A stretch of DNA of 64,000 nucleotides from Cocos nucifera. Its lineage: Eukaryota > Streptophyta > Magnoliopsida > Arecales > Arecaceae. Positions 10,899 through 22,503 of this stretch are shown here, piece by piece (position 1 is the first letter of the stretch; each line of letters opens with the position of its first letter). The stretch covers positions 62,001-126,000 of the forward strand of contig QRFJ01000499.1 in NCBI GenBank assembly GCA_006176705.1. The letters are read 5' to 3'. The notes below the pieces were generated by a model. That model worked only from the letters and a program-made list of their open reading frames with translations, was not told where the DNA came from and searched no databases. The position numbers and the translations under genes were made by a program.

Positions 10899-11983
10899 TA
10901 TTGGTGCAAAATCTGGTTGACGCCGGATCGAACTGGAGTTGAGAAAGAAGATGTCACCGTCAGTGACCTATAAAATAAAGTTTCATTCAGAGTCAGTGGT
11001 AGTGGCTTCAATAGGACCCTCCAATGATCAAGTCAGCTCTTTTGGCCAATAAAAATAGAGTGCTCAGAAAAGAATTTAGCAAAGTTTTGGAAAGAAAAAG
11101 AGAGCTTAGAGAAAATGTATCTGGAGGATCCTTTTTTATAGATGGAGCCTGGAGCAGACTGATTGTGACAGCCGTAGCTATCCGATAGTAGGTGACTTAG
11201 GACCATGTGGAGTTTGTTACAGAGAGGGGAATCACCTGTGTAGACTGATAGTCATAGCCATAGCCGTCTGGTAGCGGACCGCTTGAGGCTGCATGGAGTT
11301 TGTTACGAAGAGGAGCGCTGCCTGTAGTAGATTGATAGTGATAGCCATAACCATCTGATAATGAGCTACTCTGGGCCACGTGGAGTTTGTTATGGAGAGA
11401 GGTGTCCATTGTCATGATGTGCCCATTTGTCGAGAATTAATAATCGAAGTTTGGAGAAAGCAGGTATCGATTGGTAAAGAGCTTTGACATACATCAATTC
11501 TAGAAGATTTCAGACTCCTAAAGGGAATACGACTAGAAAGGATCATCTGAAAGAAATGCTAGTTGAAATCTGAAAGTAATTCACTAGAGGAATCCAGATG
11601 GAGTTCGACTGGTGGAGAAGTTCAGAAGGAGTCTGACTAGTGAAGAAGTTCAGAAGAAGTTCGACTGATGGAGAAGTTTGAAAGGAGTTTGATTGATGCA
11701 AAAGTTTGACTGAAGAAGAAGTCTAGGAGATGTTCAATTGAAGGAGAAGTTTGGAAGGAGTTCGATCGCTGGAGGAGTGCTGGAGGGGTTCGACCGCTAG
11801 AGTCTGGGAGGGGTTCAACCGCTGGAGGAGTTTGGCTGCTGGAGGAGTTTGGCTACTGAAGGAGTCTAGGAGAGATTTGGCCACTGGAGGAAGAATTCTT
11901 GATTGAAGCTCTTCCATGATTAGCAGTTACATTAGGCTATGGATCAAACTGAACTTCGACAGGAGTGGAATTTATCCCTAACA
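10899..11983 (-). repeat. Gypsy-B 3' LTR (1085 bp)
   Basis: The plus strand starts TATTGGTGCAAAATC (TG decayed to TA) and ends TTTATCCCTAACA. It is clearly the same sequence as 16635-17694. It contains the U3 minisatellite (about 11580-11920, units like GTTCGACTGGTGGAGAAGTC) and a minus-strand TATA box near 11135. Confidence 0.9.
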
Positions 11984-12003
11984 CTAGTCCCCCCACTCCA
12001 GTG
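11984..12003 (-). promoter_or_regulatory. Polypurine tract of Gypsy-B
   Basis: The minus strand reads AGTGGGGGGACTAG directly before the 3' LTR, the expected plus-strand primer position. Confidence 0.75.
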
Positions 12004-12067
12004 TTTGAAATTTGAAGGAAGGGAGTACAAAAAAGATGACTGCTAAAGTTCTTTTTAGGGCTCTGCA

Positions 12068-14108
12068 CCCGTTGAGGTTGAAGCTTGGAGAGATCTTATC
12101 TTCGATTGAAGTTGAAGCTCAAAAGAGATCTTATCTTCTATTGAGATTGAGAGAGATCTTATCTTCTTTTTAAGTTGAAACTCAGAGGAGATCTTACCTC
12201 CAATCAAGGTCGAAGGAGATCTTATTTTCTATTGAAGTTGAAGCTCGAGGGAGATCTTACTCCAGCCAAGGTTGAAGGAGATCTTATCTCCTGTTGAAAT
12301 TAAAGCTCGGGGGAGATCTTATCTCCAGCCAAGGTTGAAGAAGATCTTATCTTTTATTGAAGTTGATGCTTGGGAGAGATTATCTCCGATCGAGATTGGA
12401 GGAGATCTTATCTTCTATTAAGGTTAAAGAAGATCTTATCTTCTATTGAGGTTGAAGCTTGGAGAAGATCTTATCTCCAATAGAGGTTGAAGCTCGGGGG
12501 AGATCTTATCTCCGGTCGAGATTGAAGAAGATCTTATCTCCTGTTAAGGTTGAAGGAGATCTTATCTCGTAGTGAGATTGAAGCTCAAAGAAGATCTTAT
12601 CTTCGATTGAGGTTGAAGGAGATCTTATCTCCTGTTGAGGTTAAAGAAGATCTTATTTTTTGTTGAGGTTGAAGCTCGGAGGAGATCTTATCTCTAATTA
12701 AGATTGAAGAAGATCTTATCTCCTGTTGAGGTTGAAAGAGATCTTATCTCCCGTTAAGGTTGAAGCTCGGGGGAGATCATATCTCTAGTCGAGGTTGAAG
12801 AAGATCTTATCTTTTGATGAGGTTAAACCTCGAAGGAGTTCTTATCTCTGATCGAGGTTGAAGAAAATCTAATTCTCCTCTTGAGGTTGATGGAGATCTT
12901 ATCTCCACTCGAGGTTGAAGCTTAGGAGAAATCTTATCTCTAGCCGAGGTTGAAGGAGATCTTATCTCCTATTGAGATTGAAGGAGATCTTATCTCCTAT
13001 TGAGGTTAAAGCATGACAAAGATCTTATCTCCTGTCGTGGTTGAAGGAGATCTAATCGCTTATTGAGGTTGAAGAAAATCTTATCTCCTATTGAGGTTGA
13101 AGCTCGAGAGAGATCTTATCTCCAGCCGAGGTTGAAGGAGATCTTATCTCCTATTATAGTTAAAGGAGATCTTATCTCCTATTGAGGTTGAAGCTCGAAG
13201 AAGATCTTATCTCCAGTTGAGGTTGATGGAGATCTTATCTGCTGTTGAGATTGAAGCTCATGGGAGATCTTATCTCCAGCCGAGGTTAAAGAAGATCTTA
13301 TCTCCAGCTGAGATTGAAGGAGATCTTATCACCAATTGAGATTAAAGCTCGTGGGGAGATCTTATCTCCAATCGAGGTTTGAAGAAGATCTTATCTTCTA
13401 TTGTGGTTGAAGGAGATCTTATCTCCTGATGAGGTTGAAGCTTAGAGAAGATCTTATCTCGGATTGAGGTTGAAGGAGAATCTTATCTCCTATTGACGTT
13501 GACGTTGAAGCTCGGAGGAGATCTTATCTCTAACCAAGGTTGGAGAAGATCTTATCTTTTATTGATGTTGAAGCTCGGAATTTAAGATCTTATCTCCTAT
13601 TGAGGTTGAAGCTTGGGAGAGATCTAATCTTCAAATGAGATTGAAGGAGATCTTATCTCCTATTGACGTTGACATTGAAGCTCGAAAGAGATCTTATCTT
13701 TCCAATCGAGGTTGAAGGAGATCTTATCTCTTGTTGAGGTTGAAGGAGATCTTATTTTCTATTGAGGTTGAAGCTGGGAGAGATTTTATCTCCAGTCGAG
13801 GTTGAAGCTCAGGAAAAATCTTATCTCTAGCCGAGGTTGAAGGAGATCTTATCTCCTGTTGAGGTTGAAGCTCAGAGGAGATCTTATCTCCGACTGAGGT
13901 TGAAGGAGATCTTATCTCTTGTTGAGATTGAAGGAGATCTTATCTCTTATTGAGATTGAAGGAGATCTTATCTCCTATTGAGGTTGAAGCCCGGGGGAGA
14001 TCTTATCTCCAGTTGAGGTTGAAGAAGATCTTATCTCCTGTTGAAGTTGATGCTTGGGGGAGATCATATCTTCGGTCGAGGTTGAAGGAGATCTTGTTTC
14101 TGTTAAGT
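12068..14108. repeat. 2-kb hairpin-unit tandem array of Gypsy-B
   Basis: Two unit types alternate irregularly: about 28 bp (GAGGTTGAAG then GAGATCTTATCTCCTGTT) and about 35 bp (GAGGTTGAAGCTCGGGG then AGATCTTATCTCCAGCC). Each unit contains GGAGATCTTATCTCC, a 6-bp perfect stem around CTT. From the length I estimate 60-70 units. Because 28+35 is a multiple of three, open frames of 21-residue period appear (such as 13950-14138), but they look incidental. The array lies between gag and the 3' LTR. Confidence 0.92.
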
Positions 14109-14324
14109 TCGGATAGAAAGCATGCGAAGGTAGGGTAGCTTGAAGGTTCCTCGAGGTTGACCTTAATTTTTGGGAGGAGGAAAATGACATGGATGCAGGA
14201 TCGTCTAATAGGGTAGTCGATCTTTTCTTTTTGCATTTGATGTAGTTAGGTTGTCAGGAAAAAGCACGTGTAGGGATTCTCCACCGAGCTTCATTCTTCT
14301 CCATGTCTTTGGTCTATGAGGTTC

Positions 14325-14660
14325 TTACTTTTGCTTATGTTAGGATGAGGCTTTCCTTCTATTCTTAACATAGCTTATGAGGGTGCATTAGGGTCATCGA
14401 TGGGGCCTCTCCCTCCATCTTATCTTATATCGACGAGGTATTCGACTTTGCTCACATTAGGACGAGGTTCTCCTCCTATTCTTAACGGGCTGTAGGGGCA
14501 CATTAGGTTCGTTGTTAGGGCCTCTCCCCTCACCTCATCTAAAATGAACAAGGCCTTTGAGTTTGCTCATGTTAGGACGAGGTTCTTCTCCTGTCTTAAA
14601 TAACCGAAGGTCTTCAACTTATTCATGTTAGGATGAGGTTCTACTTCTTTCCTAACATGG
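14325..14660 (-). repeat. Partial copies of the 164-bp repeat family
   Basis: Minus-strand matches to the Gypsy-A array include GTTAGGACGAGGTTCTCCTCC and GGGCCTCTCCC blocks spaced about 160 bp (near 14330, 14455, 14570 and 14625). About two units remain. The orientation relative to the element agrees with Gypsy-A, so this is an inherited family feature. Confidence 0.75.
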
Positions 14661-14959
14661 CCACTTTTGATTGCTTCTTTCCTATCATCACATAGTTTTT
14701 GCACCAAGAAACAATAATGTTGAAATGGAGGAGTTTTATTGAAAGAAAATTACTGGCAGTATATTCTCAGATTTTCTGAATTTTAAGGTCGTGGGAGCGT
14801 TGTTCCTCCAAACCCCTTCGGGCAATAAGTTTCGGATTGAACGACCTCCACTATTTCATATGGGCTTTCCCAATTTGGAACAAGCTTCCCGTGGCTTCGA
14901 GGCTGAGAGATGGCCGCTCATCAAAGTGTTAAGTCAGATGGCAGCTCATCAAAGTACTA
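14661..14959. other. Spacer and pol-deletion junction of Gypsy-B
   Basis: The minus strand leaves the gag end at about 14960-14940, within a stretch matching Gypsy-C near 60395 (minus strand CATCATCAACACTATCTCTA), and passes straight into 3' spacer. In Gypsy-C protease follows here. A plus-strand open frame at 14791-14997 has no family resemblance. Confidence 0.6.
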
Positions 14960-16510
14960 AGTCTACTAGAGATAGTGTTGATGATGTTGAGAGGTGACAA
15001 ATCTCCTTGTTGTTCCTCCCTCAATGGTGGCTCTGGCTGCGACAGCGCCCTTGGCTAATCTTCTCTTTCTTCAGGCCGGCATCTGAGGAATCGACCCAAC
15101 CGACCTCTCTTGATGAGCTCCTCGATCTCATCTTGGAGCTGAATGCATTCTTCAGTATCATGTCCATGATCATGATAATATAAATAGTACTTGCTTCAAT
15201 TGCACTTGTTTGAGGGAGATCGTAATTTTTTTGATCTTGGTAGTTGATTCTTAATTTCCATCAAAACTTGAGTTTTAGGAGCATTAAAGGAGGCATAGCT
15301 GTGGAACCTTCTGGGGGGAGAACTTCTTCACACCATTCTATCGAAGCTTTTTTGATGATGAGCTTGAGGAGGAGTTTGGGCTCGCTTCCACTCGAGGGAA
15401 GTCCGTAAGCACAGCCGAACTTCATTCGGCTCTCCATCAGTGGTGGATCTATTAGACTCCCCTATCCGCCACTCTCCTATGGCTTTCTCATCCTTCAACT
15501 TGAAGGCTTCTTCTGCTTGGGCATATTCTTCAGCCTGAGCTAGTAGATCAGCAAAGTTCCTAGGATACTTCTTCTCCAGGGTAAACAGCAAATCATTTTT
15601 CTGAAGGCCGCCCTTGAGTGGTACCATTGCAACCAACTGATCTTGGTTTCAGACCTCCAATGCAGCAACATTAAATCGGATGACATAAGTTTGGATAGAT
15701 TTTCCCTTCTTTTGCTTGATATTCAACAAAAAATTTGAACCTCGATGCGGACGTCGACTGCTGATGAAGTGAGCCACAAACTGATGGCTCATTTGATCGA
15801 TGAAAAATATGGTACTTGGCTTAAGCGTCGAGTATCAATTTCTTACTACTCCTTTTAAGGTAGATGGGAAAGTTTGGCATAATATGGCACCTAGGGCACC
15901 ATGGAGCAGCATCATAGTCCGAAAGGCCTCCTGGTAATCGATCGGATCAAAGATTCCATCATAGCTTTTAAATTGGGGGAGCTTGAAGTTTGGTAGAATA
16001 GGCTCTTACATAACTCAGGAAGAGAAAGGGGGATCGATGCAAACATCATCATGGTGAGCCGGGGTGATGTGGCGGAGTTCCTCAATCCACCGATCCATCT
16101 CTAGTAGTTTCTGATCGAGGACGTCATCCCGATCGTAGATCTTGGAAGGCTTCCGATTGTAGATGAAGAATATCTCTTCTAGAGAAGAATCATGATCTGA
16201 ACAAGGATCCTCTGCTCACTATTTCCATTTTTCAGGGGCGATGGGTATGCTAGCCCAAGTGCTTCTCCTTGAGACCAATTTCTGACATCTCGATAGTGGG
16301 TTTTCTAATGGAACCACCACCGAAGGTTGTCGCATGGCCTGCACGATATTGGTGAGGCCCTGAACCCATTGCATCAATAGGTTAAACTGCTCTGGATCTA
16401 CCGTGGCTATCGGTGGAGGAGGAGACTGAAGCGCTGGTGATGGAGTAGGAACGGATGGATCTAGCGGCAGAAGTGGTAGATCTTCGGGAAGTCATCTTCT
16501 TTGGAGGCAT
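14960..16510 (-). pseudogene. gag: Gypsy-B gag (Tat type), degraded
   Basis: It starts at ATG 16510 with MPPKKM, the same start as Gypsy-C gag (42821). A capsid-like region runs to an open stretch 15636-15328 containing LLFTLEKKYPRNFADLLAQAEEYAQ. A C-terminal zinc-binding segment near 15190-15130 reads YYLYYHDHGHDTEEC, with the first Cys replaced by Tyr, followed by LQDEIEELIKRGRLGRFL. There are several stops and at least one frameshift. Gag would form the particle shell, and this is the only protein-coding part of the element. Confidence 0.8.
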
Positions 16511-16610
16511 TTCATGAGATTGAGGAAGAGAATGGAGATGAACCTTGAATAAGAAGATCCACCGGATCAACTGAGCACTCCTTTAAGAACAAGGATACCT
16601 CAAGAACAGA

Positions 16611-16630
16611 GAGCCCTTCCTCTAGCACCA
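16611..16630 (-). promoter_or_regulatory. Primer binding site of Gypsy-B
   Basis: The minus strand reads TGGTGCTAGAGGAAGGGCTC, four bases from the 5' LTR. Gypsy-C has the same sequence and the same four-base gap (42708). It pairs with a tRNA other than initiator Met; I do not name which. Confidence 0.8.
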
Positions 16631-16634
16631 ATCA

Positions 16635-17694
16635 TGTTAGTGCAAAATCTAGTTGACGCCAGATCGAGCTGGAGTTGAAGAAGAAGAGGTCACCACTGAT
16701 GACCTACAAAATAAAGTCCAATCCAGAGTTGGTGGTGGTGGCTCCGGTAGGATCCTCCAATGATCAAGTCAGCTCTTCTGGCTAGCAGAAATGGAGTGCT
16801 CAGAAAAGAATTCAGTAGAGTTTTGAAAAGAAGAAGAGAGCTTAGAGAAAACATATCTGAAGGATCTCTTTTTATAGATGGAGCCTGGAGCAGACTGATA
16901 GTGACAGCCATAGCCATCTGGTAGCGGACCACTCGAGGCCACATAGGGTTTGTTATGGAGAGGGGTGTCGCCTGTAGCAGACTGATAGTAACGACCGTAG
17001 CCGTTCAGTAGCGGGCCATTCGGGGTCGTATGAGATTTGTTATGGAGATGGACACCTCGTGCAACATACTGATAGTGATAGTCGTAATCATCCAATAATG
17101 AGCCACTTGGGGACACATGGAGTTTGTTATAGAGAGAGGTATCCATTATCGTGATGTGCTCATTCGTCATGATTTAATAGTCGAAGTTCGAAGGAAGCAG
17201 GCATCGATTGGTGAAGAGCTTTGACATAAATTAATTTCAGAGGAGTTCGGACTCCTAAAGGGAATATAGCTAGAGGAGATCATCTGGAAGGAATGCCAGT
17301 TGAAATCTGAAAGTAATCCGTTGGAGGAATCCGAATGAAGTTTGACTGGTGGAGAAGTCCGAAAGGAGTTCGACTGGTGGAGAAGTCCGGAAGGAGTCTG
17401 ACTGATGGAGAAGTTTGGCTGAAGGAGAAGTCTGAGAGAAGTTTAGTTAAAGAAGAAGTTCGGAAGAAGTTCAGCTGCTAGAGGAGTCCGGGCAGGGTTC
17501 GGTCGCTGAAGGAGTTCGGCCGCTGGAGGAGTCCGGGAGGGCTTCGACTACTATAGGAGTTCGGTTGCTAAGGAGTTTAGGAGGGATTTGGCCATTGGAG
17601 GAAGAATTCTCGATTGAATCTCTACCATTATTACCAGTTACATTAGGCTAAGCATCAGACTGGACTTCGATGGGAGCAGGGTTTATCCCTAATA
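16635..17694 (-). repeat. Gypsy-B 5' LTR (1060 bp)
   Basis: The plus strand starts TGTTAGTGCAAAATC and ends TTTATCCCTAATA. The minus-strand TATA box TATAAAAAG is at 16868-16876. The U3 minisatellite of about 28 bp occupies roughly 17330-17600. It pairs with 10899-11983. Confidence 0.9.
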
Positions 17695-17699
17695 GATCC

Positions 17700-19462
17700 T
17701 AAAAAGGTGGCGCCCTAACAAGAAGGGTGGCCTTGGTCAAAGACCAGAAGGAATGGACTCTTGGTTGGCATCCAACTCTTGGATGCCTCGAAGACTCCTT
17801 TGGGCAGAAAATTTTCCATGCAAGGAAGGAGGATGAGTGCACAAAAAATAGGCAAAAGTGGTGCACATAAATCAGTGGGTTTTGAAACTAATTTCCAATA
17901 AAGAAGGGAAAGAGTTTTACAAATCTAAAACTCAATCAAAACGAGTTCAAATCAAATAAAACATTCCTTTAAAATGATGGATGACTTAAATCTAATTTCT
18001 AGGAGAGAAAGGGGGTGCATGGACTTGCTTTTAATCATGAGAAACCTCACATAAAATCAAGAGGTGGGCGTGGGGTCTTTAGTGCATGGCGCAAGGGAGC
18101 AAGGAGAGTCCAAGTCCAACTTGGACTTCTCCAATTTGACTAGGTCAAACATTTTTTAAACAACCCATTGAACTAAGATTTATGCAACCTAATTAAGAGT
18201 GATCCTAGTCTAACTAGGAGCCTAATTGAATTAGATTAAACCATATTTAAATTTAATTTAAATTTTAACTTAATTAGAAATTAGGTGCACTCAAGTCCTG
18301 ATCCAATAGGAAATTGCTTTCCCTTATAATTGGTTTATCTCATAAACCAGTTGGACTTAACCCAATTAAGTCCAAACCAATTCTAATTGAATCTATTTCA
18401 ATTAGACTCAATCTCAGCTTGATCGCTGAATCAAATTTAAGTCAGCTAGCAATATAGTTGCTAATCGATCCTCCAACAATACTTGCATTTGATTGATCAT
18501 CAATTGCATTAATGATTTGATCATTGAACGATTCTCAATCATCAATCAACCATCTGATCAAGTAATAACCTCTTATGTGTGTGACACCATAGGTTCAAAC
18601 CTAAGCTGGTAGCATAGAAATTAATTTCTGTACCAATCAAAATAACCATCTAGTAATGGTACCCAACGTCTGGATCGTTCGAATGTATGCAAAGCAATAT
18701 TCTTAGAATCTTAGCTTATGGTTACCATATAATTCATCCCTTTGACCAATAATACTCTGGATGACTTCGAGTTAGCATCAACTCTCATACAAGTAATCAT
18801 ATTGTATTTCAAAATTTTGCAAATATCATGACTCCTCACGAGGGTTACCTAGGTCTAGGTTTTGCTAAATTGAAACACAGTGAGGCATTCTCTCCTAAAA
18901 TTAATTAAGAGTGGTTAATCCCATCTTAACTCATACACCAACTCTATAAATATTTGACTGCACCTAGAAATCTTCCAATCTTGTATTTGAAATACAGGTA
19001 GTTTGGCATCAAACTATAGTGAGTTGCTTGCAAGTCACCGTGGCAATCTCAGGTCGAAGGAACACTTATATGTATTCACCTTGCTAGCTACTCTTAATAG
19101 TAGAATGCTACATTAGTCACGTTCAGTGTAGACATCTCATCTATATGTCATACTAGTATTTCTACACCACTTGGTTACGAGGATAACCAACATATATAAC
19201 ATGCAATGATCTACACTTGATAAGTTATTATCGTTATTAATAACTTATCATTTGATTGTGAACAATTCAAGAACCATCTGATAAATCCTCCATTATTGAT
19301 TGAGTGTAGTTCTAGGAATTTCATCATAACTTAGAAGTTCATTTAAGAAAGATAGAACTTTTATGACGAATAAGCCAAATAACTATTGTTATTTGATAAT
19401 TCATATACTAACTTTAATCATCTATAAGTTAGATGATTGACTTTAGGACACATTTCCTAACA
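17700..19462 (-). repeat. Copia-1 5' LTR, distal part
   Basis: It continues the LTR after Gypsy-B and ends ACACATTTCCTAACA at 19462, so the LTR starts TGTTAGGAAATGTGTCC on the minus strand. The start resembles the Copia-2 LTR. Confidence 0.85.
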
Positions 19463-20129
19463 TGAAGCTCATCCAACCTTTATCCCTAGGATCAGTGCTT
19501 CTATCCTCTTTACCAATGATCTTTCTTTCATCCAAATTCAATATGGAGTCCCTTCTAAATACAAACTTGTGCTTCACAAATCGGATGGCCGAATCTATGC
19601 CCCCCACTCCAGGTCAGCTTAGTTTGTATACAAAGGTTCTGCTAGCTGGGCTTAGGTTACCAGTTCCTTCTTTTGTTGTTGAACTTTTTTGCTTTTTTGA
19701 TTTATCCTTTTATTTTGTTGTTCCAAACTTTTTTTGCTTTATTATACAATTTTTAGTGTCTTGTCTCTAGGCCGAGGTCCAACTTACGATCTCCTTATTT
19801 TGAACATTTTTTTACACTCAAACATCTTTCCACGGCCAAAGATCGGTGGTATGTGTCTCTCCAATTCAACAAAAAGAGTTTGCTTGAAGGCACTCCTTTC
19901 TCCATTCACCGCTGGAAGGATAGGCTCTTCTTCGTAGCCAACCCTTTGATTGAATGAAGGCTTCTCCAGTGGGGTCAACTGAGGGAGTCTGTCCACCGAG
20001 CACCAGGGTTGGAAAGAGGAGAACTTTACTCCATCAAGATTTTGAAGGACTATAAATTTCCTTAACTAACCCAATTAATATCTTACCAAACCCTTTTCAA
20101 CTTTAGTCTAAGCCCCATTAATCCTGAAG

Positions 20130-20193
20130 GTACTAACTTATATTTCTTTTATCTTCTCATCTTTATCTAACCTTGGCTTATATATTTTTGCAG
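20130..20193 (+). other. Intron 1 of the antisense gene copy, 64 nt, phase 1
   Basis: It reads CCTGAAG|GTACTAACTT at the donor and TATTTTTGCAG|AAATTAC at the acceptor, with a T-rich tract before AG. Position and phase match 3449-3384. Confidence 0.78.
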
Positions 20194-20633
20194 AAATTAC
20201 TCCAAATGAGCTCAAGCAGCTGCAGAAGAAAAGCCGAGCTCAAAACAGAAAGGGCACCGACCTAGGAGAAACATCAAAGTTGGCCAAGATTGCAAAGTGT
20301 AGTCTGGCTATTCCAGCTCCTACAACCTCCTTTCCAGAGGTCAAAGTAACCCTATCAGCCCCAAGCTTGCCAATTGAGGCCACTATCCGACAACATCGCA
20401 CTGAGAAGAAGGAGGAAGGGAAAAAGAAGAAGACCACGGTCAAGAAGGTTCGATCGCATAAAGACTCTAGAGAGTCAGGCGACAATAATGTAGATTGGGA
20501 GCAGGCTTCACTCGATAGTTGGAGAGTCATCCAATCTCTAGTTGAGGGATGCATGCTACCAAATGTAGTCGAAAAGATCCTCTAGACAGATACTCTTGAT
20601 CAAAAAAAGGATTTATTTGTAGTTTTTCTCAAA

Positions 20634-20706
20634 GTAGTCAACTTGTCATTATTTAAATTCAATGATACATACTTTCTAGTGGCAAAATTAACTCTGCTAT
20701 TTGTAG
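20634..20706 (+). other. Intron 2 of the antisense gene copy, 73 nt, phase 0
   Basis: It reads CTCAAA|GTAGTCAAC at the donor and GCTATTTGTAG|TTGGGTCATC at the acceptor. Position and phase match 2949-2881. Confidence 0.78.
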
Positions 20707-20974
20707 TTGGGTCATCACCTATTTACCAATATCAAGTCAGTTAGCATTCACAGGGCTGAGGCATCAAAAGCTATGAAAGAAGCCGATGCTGCCAAGGTTA
20801 AGGCTCAGGAATGCAAGATAGAAGTTAAGCGACATAAGGAGGCACTCAAAGATGTAGAGCGGAACTTTGCCAAGGTTGAGCATCTTAAGGAGGCACTCAA
20901 AAGTATAGAGCAAACTTTGGCTAAAGTTAAGAATACTCTAGAGACCAATCTAGTTTTGGAGAAGATGAAATCTC

Positions 20975-21757
20975 TTTTGTGTAAGACACCATAGGTTCTA
21001 TTCTATCTGGTAGTTAGATATATTATGATTTCTATCACAATATCATTGAAACTATTTTTGATGGATTAGAATAGTTTCATCTCTACCAATCGAGGATCAT
21101 TGATCATCAAGATGATGTCTAATGAGACCCACAATCCACCAGTGATATCCAGTAATATGTAATGGCAACCCAATAAAATAAAAGTATAATGAACCTCTAG
21201 ATGTAGTTATCATATCATTCAGTCCTTCTATCATGAGTTTCGACTTGACGAAGGTCATGGAGAACTCATCAAATCCTATCATCAGTCAAATGCTAGATCA
21301 GCTCAACTAAAGTTCATTTATGAATTTCATGGAAACTTTTTTTCAGTATTCATACTTATTTTGGTAAAAGACTTTTTGAACTCAATCTCGCGAATCACAT
21401 AGGACTACACCTTTTCTACCAAGATCGATAGATTTCATCTTGGTGTATCCTACTCCAAACAATGAACCTGAATCTATTATAGCCAACATACGTAGCAAGG
21501 ATCCAAATGGCTAGAGACCAACTGAAAGTGTAGTGAAATCAAGTAGCCTTATAGCAAATAGTCAATACACTATAGGTCAAAGGACTAGTCACACCACATA
21601 GTATTGAGAAAGATCACTGACGAGTGAGTAGATATCGAAGTGATTTCTCATGATGGTCATGATCAGTGCAAGTTGTTTTCTAACAACCACCTGCACTATA
21701 ATCCCTAGTGTCCCTATACTACAGACTTGAGATCCATTTGTCTAAAAGAAAAGTGAT
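20975..21757. repeat. Truncated copia LTR-like fragment
   Basis: The order of short matches follows the Copia-3 LTR at about 45045-45860: GTGT...TAGGTTC, ATCATTGAAAC, GGCAACCCA, GAACCTCT..TGTAGTTA, CTATAGCCAACAT-like, ATAGGTCAAAG(G/A)ACTAG, and TCCCTATACTA..GACTTGAGA. Similarity is moderate and the ends are lost. SIRE-1 begins at its right edge. Confidence 0.6.
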
Positions 21758-22503
21758 TATTGCTCCAAAAATTGATTTTAATGATTATAAAATATTTGAG
21801 GGATACTAATGATTTTGGCTTAAAAAAAGATCAATTCTATTTCAGGTTCAATAAAAAATTTTAAGTTTACTAAAGAAAGATGATGAGGGGCAAAATCATA
21901 AATTTTATAAAGTTGAAGAATATATATATCTCAGAAGCCTCAACAATAAGCCTAGAAGATTTTTGATCTATTGAAGGTAGTTTTATAAATTTTGGATGCA
22001 TATTTTGGAATAGAATTAGGAAGAAAGATGATGAGGGACAAAATCATAAATTTTATAAAGTTGGAAAAAATCTATTTTGCAAGTCTCAAGAACAAGTCTA
22101 GAAGATTTCTGATCTATTTGAGACAATTTCATGAATTTTGGATGCATATTTTGCAAAAAAATTAGGTTTTAGCAAAAGGGCCAATCCCTAGGTCGACCCC
22201 TAGGTCGATCCCTACTAAAATGGGCTGATTGGCATGCTAATTTTTGGCCAGCACCCCAAAGGGGAGGACACTAAGGTCGACCCCTATGCTAGGGGTTGGC
22301 GCCAGGGTCGACCTCTACTGGTTCTGTAGGCTAAAAAATAAAAATTGGCCATTTTCTATTTTTCTACCATAGGGGCTAACCCTGGGGTCAACCCCTATGC
22401 AGGGTATGACCTAGGGGAGGATCCTTGTCATGGAAAAACTCTATAATAGCTATTTTTTAGTCCATTTTGATCATATTTAATGCACACTTAAAGCCCTCCA
22501 ACT
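21758..22503 (+). repeat. SIRE-1 5' LTR, first half
   Basis: It begins TATTGCTCCAAAAATTG, matching the SIRE-2 LTR start TGTTGCTTCAAAAATTA with TG decayed to TA. It includes a 148-bp tandem duplication and a block of clustered GGTCGACCCCTA-like motifs (22180-22420). Copia-2 splits it at 22504. Confidence 0.8.
21873..22165 (+). repeat. 148-bp tandem duplication in the SIRE-1 LTR
   Basis: AAGAAAGATGATGAGG(G)G starts both copies (21873 and 22021), and both end near TTTTGGATGCATATTTTG. The SIRE-2 LTR has a single copy. Confidence 0.85.

Larger units (their letters stand above)
10899..17694 (-). mobile_element. Gypsy-B: gag-only Tat-type gypsy element with LTRs at both ends
   Basis: A complete but non-autonomous element of 6.8 kb: 5' LTR (16635-17694), primer site, gag, then two tandem-repeat regions, purine tract and 3' LTR (10899-11983). 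It is flanked by GATAC (10894-10898) and GATCC (17695-17699), a five-base target duplication with one mismatch. No protease, RT, RNase H or integrase is present, so it would need enzymes from relatives such as Gypsy-C. It interrupts the Copia-1 5' LTR. Confidence 0.88.
5961..19462 (-). mobile_element. Copia-1: 5' portion of a minus-strand Ty1/copia element, split by Gypsy-B
   Basis: On the minus strand the order is 5' LTR (19462-9789, interrupted by Gypsy-B), initiator-Met primer site, a leader of about 2 kb, gag remnant, protease and integrase. It then stops at 5961 against the Gypsy-A LTR. RT, RNase H and the 3' LTR should lie left of Gypsy-A outside the window. Family resemblance (LTR ends, leader, gag end, integrase) is to Copia-2. 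The gag is mostly deleted, so this copy is defective. Right flank bases at 19463 are TGAAG; the partner is out of view. Confidence 0.82.
19463..20974 (-). mobile_element. Gypsy-E: relic of a third gypsy element carrying the antisense gene
   Basis: Only the antisense accessory gene survives, here on the plus strand, so the host element would read on the minus strand. Left it is cut by Copia-1 (target bases TGAAG at 19463). Right it runs into an unrelated copia-LTR-like fragment. Confidence 0.65.
19463..20974 (+). pseudogene. Second copy of the intron-bearing antisense gene
   Basis: Exon 1 (19463-20129) has the Transposase_28-like domain: LRLPVPSFVVELFCFF near 19650, a frameshift, then FSIHRWKDRLFFVANP near 19900, ending SPINPE. 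Exon 2 (20194-20633) starts EITPNELKQL, has a basic Lys-rich stretch and a block with EGCMLPNVVEKIL, and ends FVVFLK. Exon 3 (from 20707) starts LGHHLFTN and is coiled coil with repeated KEALKD/KEALKS units. Introns are at 20130-20193 and 20634-20706. The N-terminus was removed by Copia-1 and the C-terminus by the right-hand junction. It parallels 4199-2326 in order, introns and phases. Confidence 0.78.

Noticed and set aside
12068..14108. CRISPR-like array
   Set aside because: No unique spacers; unit lengths alternate and the whole unit repeats. It lies inside a plant retrotransposon.
13950..14138. Open frames of 21-residue period in the hairpin array
   Set aside because: They follow from 28+35 bp units being a multiple of three; frames break irregularly and show no family resemblance.
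17700..19462. Solo copia LTR
   Set aside because: It is the distal part of the Copia-1 LTR: its other part, with the primer site, lies at 9789-10898 across Gypsy-B and its target duplication.
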